Shown one piece after another: positions 6,715-8,550 of a DNA stretch of 8,550 nucleotides. Both the position numbers and the translations under genes were made by a program. Position 1 is the first letter of the stretch, and each line of letters opens with the position of its first letter. The notes beneath the pieces are model-generated. The model made no database searches, was not told where the DNA came from, and was given only the letters and a program-made list of their open reading frames with translations. The stretch comes from an uncultured Selenomonadaceae bacterium. Lineage in GTDB: Bacteria > Bacillota_C > Negativicutes > Selenomonadales > Selenomonadaceae. The stretch spans positions 1 to 8,550 of the forward strand of contig CAMIWP010000035.1 of assembly GCA_946402475.1 (NCBI GenBank), given 5' to 3'.

Positions 6715-8028
6715 ATGAAAAAGATACTCGTTGTTGATGATATGATGGTTTCTCTCCTGATGACGGAGAACATCCTTGCCAGCCAATACGAAGTAGTCTG
6801 CGCCTCCTCCGGGAAGGAGGCCATCGAAGTATATCACCGCGAGCGCCCCGATATGGTTCTCTCAGACCTTCGCATGCCGGGGATGACGGGCTACGAGCTG
6901 CAACTTGCACTCCAATCCGAAACCCGAGAAACCATCCCTTTCATGTTCATGACCGCCGACCACGACGAGGAAACGGAAAGCAAGGGCTTCGACAACGGGG
7001 CCATGGATTTCATCCGCAAGCCTTTTCGCCCGGATGTTCTGTTGCGCCGAGTAGGGAATATCCTCCAGACCGTGGACCGCATCCAAGGGCTCAAAAAGCA
7101 TGCCAGCATTGATTCCCTAACGGGACTCCTGAACAAGAACTCATCGGAAAATGAACTCAAATCCGTTTGCAAGAGCGCCACGGGAGCCCTCCTCATGATC
7201 GATCTTGACAGCTTCAAGTTGGTCAATGACATCCACGGCCACTCCATGGGGGATAAGATCCTCATCAGCTTTGCCGACATCATACGCGCCGCCGTCCGTC
7301 CTGCCGACCTCATCGGACGCATGGGAGGGGACGAGTTCATCGCCTTCTGTCATGGCATGCTGGACGAAACCGGCATCGCCAATAAGTCGGAGTTCATCAA
7401 CCAAAGCCTGCTGAAAGCCGCCAAGGAACTCATGGGGGAAGATATGAACATTCCCTTGGGCGCATCCATCGGTTGCGTTTTCGTCCCCGCTGGAGGAACG
7501 GACTTTGCCGAACTGTACAAGAAGGCGGATAAAGCCCTTTACACGGTAAAGCAAAACGGCAAGCACGGATACAGCATCTTCAACGAGGAACAGGATGCCC
7601 GGGACAGCAACTCGGATGCGAACAATGCAGACATCTCCCATATCGAAATGATCCTGGGAGAGCGCAACCAAGGAGAGGGCGCATTGCAACTGCCCTTTGA
7701 AGGGTTCCGCGCCGTGTATCGTTATCTTCGGCGCACGTTGAAGATCTACGCCAAACCCGCCTGCATTCTCCTCTTGGCTCTGAATCGGTACGGGAATCCA
7801 ACCGTCACTCCCGCCGAAGCGGATGAACAGTTCCTCTCTACTCTTCGCTCCACCCTGCGCAAAGGCGACGTCATCACCCAGAACGGCAAGAATTTTATCG
7901 TCCTTCTCTCCAGCATTGAAATGGAGCATATTACTGCAGTATCCGACCGAATCCAGCAGAACTGGGAAAAGGCTCCTGCGGGAAGCTGCTATCTGTTCTC
8001 CTACGAATGGGCTATGATGGAGCCGTAA
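6715..8028 (+). CDS. Response regulator with diguanylate cyclase output (REC-GGDEF plus C-terminal degenerate GGDEF-like domain)
   Basis: A 437-aa cytoplasmic regulator. The REC domain (1-120) has acidic D8/D9, phospho-acceptor D51 in LSDLRMP, T80 and K102 in RKPF. The GGDEF domain (about 127-290) has DSLTGLLNK (133-141), metal ligand D163 in MIDLDSF, the intact active site GGDEF (204-208) and an intact inhibitory I-site RPAD (195-198), exactly five residues upstream. It should therefore condense two GTP to c-di-GMP with product inhibition. After a polar linker (about 291-325), residues about 345-437 resemble a second, inactive GGDEF fold (LRKGDVITQNGKNFIVLLSS, NGKNF in place of GGDEF). The ATG at 6715 follows AAGGAG by 9 nt; an out-of-frame ATG at 6710 ends after two codons. 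The adjacent divergent HPt gene is a plausible phosphodonor. Confidence 0.94.
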   Translation: MKKILVVDDMMVSLLMTENILASQYEVVCASSGKEAIEVYHRERPDMVLSDLRMPGMTGYELQLALQSETRETIPFMFMTADHDEETESKGFDNGAMDFIRKPFRPDVLLRRVGNILQTVDRIQGLKKHASIDSLTGLLNKNSSENELKSVCKSATGALLMIDLDSFKLVNDIHGHSMGDKILISFADIIRAAVRPADLIGRMGGDEFIAFCHGMLDETGIANKSEFINQSLLKAAKELMGEDMNIPLGASIGCVFVPAGGTDFAELYKKADKALYTVKQNGKHGYSIFNEEQDARDSNSDANNADISHIEMILGERNQGEGALQLPFEGFRAVYRYLRRTLKIYAKPACILLLALNRYGNPTVTPAEADEQFLSTLRSTLRKGDVITQNGKNFIVLLSSIEMEHITAVSDRIQQNWEKAPAGSCYLFSYEWAMMEP

Positions 8029-8077
8029 AGATGAGCCTTTCTCCCTTGATATATACGACGCAAACCGACAGTTTCCT

Positions 8078-8107
8078 CCTTTTGTTTGGTTACGGAAAGG
8101 GATTTTT
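8078..8107 (+). terminator. Weak candidate terminator after the REC-GGDEF gene
   Basis: A 6-bp stem, CCTTTT/GAAAGG (8078-8083 with 8095-8100, one G-T pair), with an 11-nt loop, followed by GATTTTT. The stem is short and AT-rich, so this is tentative. No better terminator is visible in the 89 bp between the two convergent genes. Confidence 0.3.
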
Positions 8108-8117
8108 GTGCAACGTG

Positions 8118-8550
8118 CTACAGAACGGTGAAAAAATCTTTGGAGTCATGATCCTCCACGATTTCCACCGTTCCTTTTGTTTTCGACAGTTCCTCCTCCA
8201 GACGGGCTTTCAGTCTCGCCACCACGGGAAATTCCGTGCCAAAGTGCCCTGCATCGATGACATGCATTCCCAGTTCCACCCCGTGCTGGGCATCGTGATA
8301 GCGCACATCTCCCGTAACATAAGCATCAGCCCCCAGAGATGCCGCCTTGCCGATGAATTCCGCCCCGCTGCCGCCACAGAGAGCAACCTTCTTCACGAGC
8401 CTGCTCCCGGCAAATGCCACGCGCACATGGGACACGGGAAGGGCCTGCCGAACTTGCAACGCAAATTCCTGGATGGTCAATGGCGAGAAAAGACTCCCCA
8501 TGCGGCCCATGCTCATTTCTCCCTCTTGGGACGATAGCACAAAAGGCTCC
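8118..8550 (-). CDS. Nif3/YqfO-family dinuclear metal-binding protein, C-terminal part (5' end outside window)
   Basis: The C-terminal 143 residues of a Nif3-like (DUF34) protein, a widespread family with a dinuclear metal centre; the cellular reaction is unsettled (GTP cyclohydrolase I type 2 is an old, poorly supported name). Visible signatures are MGRMGSLFSPLTIQEFA, VRVAFAGSRLVKKVALCGGSG, GADAYVTGDVRYHDAQ and the metal-ligand motif DAGHFGTE (His and Glu). The frame runs through the right edge without a start, reading EPFVLSSQEGEM, so the N-terminal metal-binding half, and any PII-like insert as in YqfO, lies outside. It ends with TAG at 8118-8120 after SKDFFTVL, a normal place for this family to stop. 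It is convergent with the REC-GGDEF gene. No clear terminator follows on the minus strand. Confidence 0.9.
   Translation of the reverse strand, partial: EPFVLSSQEGEMSMGRMGSLFSPLTIQEFALQVRQALPVSHVRVAFAGSRLVKKVALCGGSGAEFIGKAASLGADAYVTGDVRYHDAQHGVELGMHVIDAGHFGTEFPVVARLKARLEEELSKTKGTVEIVEDHDSKDFFTVL

Noticed and set aside
7141..7929. A 262-codon minus-strand frame inside the REC-GGDEF gene
   Set aside because: It is antisense to a clear GGDEF coding region and has no recognisable domain.

Overview
The window looks like a stretch of a Firmicutes-type chromosome. The gene order and the IF2 and HPt sequences fit a Negativicutes or Clostridia relative; that assignment is an inference from family memory, not a search result. 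Protein-coding DNA is moderately GC-rich and intergenic DNA is AT-rich. I see no mobile element, CRISPR array or phage gene.

Left two thirds (1-5808, minus strand): the conserved transcription/translation operon, read right to left as rimP (5678-5226), nusA (5209-4073), rnpM/ylxR (4080-3796), ylxQ (3799-3476), infB (3462-925), rbfA (903-538) and nrnA (541 to beyond the left edge). Genes overlap by 4-8 bp or are separated by 13-21 bp, so they are almost certainly co-transcribed. A good sigma-A-type promoter lies at 5780-5808, and the roughly 95-nt leader carries a perfect 11-bp hairpin. The products cover 30S maturation (RimP, RbfA), transcription elongation and termination (NusA), initiation (IF2), RNA-binding accessory proteins (RnpM, YlxQ) and nano-RNA turnover (NrnA). 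The main surprise is an in-frame amber codon at 4388-4390. It splits nusA at the end of KH1, where the family normally has a glutamate, while the frame and conservation continue undisturbed on both sides.

Middle (5809-6115): a divergent tRNA-Pro(CGG) gene with its own promoter, upstream A-tracts, encoded CCA and a hairpin terminator that can also serve the minus-strand gene to its right.

Right third (6116-8028): a divergent signalling pair, a single-domain HPt phosphotransfer protein (minus) and a REC-GGDEF response regulator/diguanylate cyclase (plus). The cyclase has an intact active site, an intact c-di-GMP inhibitory site and an extra C-terminal domain that looks like a degenerate second GGDEF. 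The 257-bp spacer between them holds several dyads, one overlapping the -35 region of the cyclase promoter. The proposed circuit is HPt to REC phosphotransfer controlling c-di-GMP synthesis.

Right edge (8118-8550, minus): the C-terminal part of a Nif3/YqfO-family dinuclear-metal protein, convergent with the cyclase gene.
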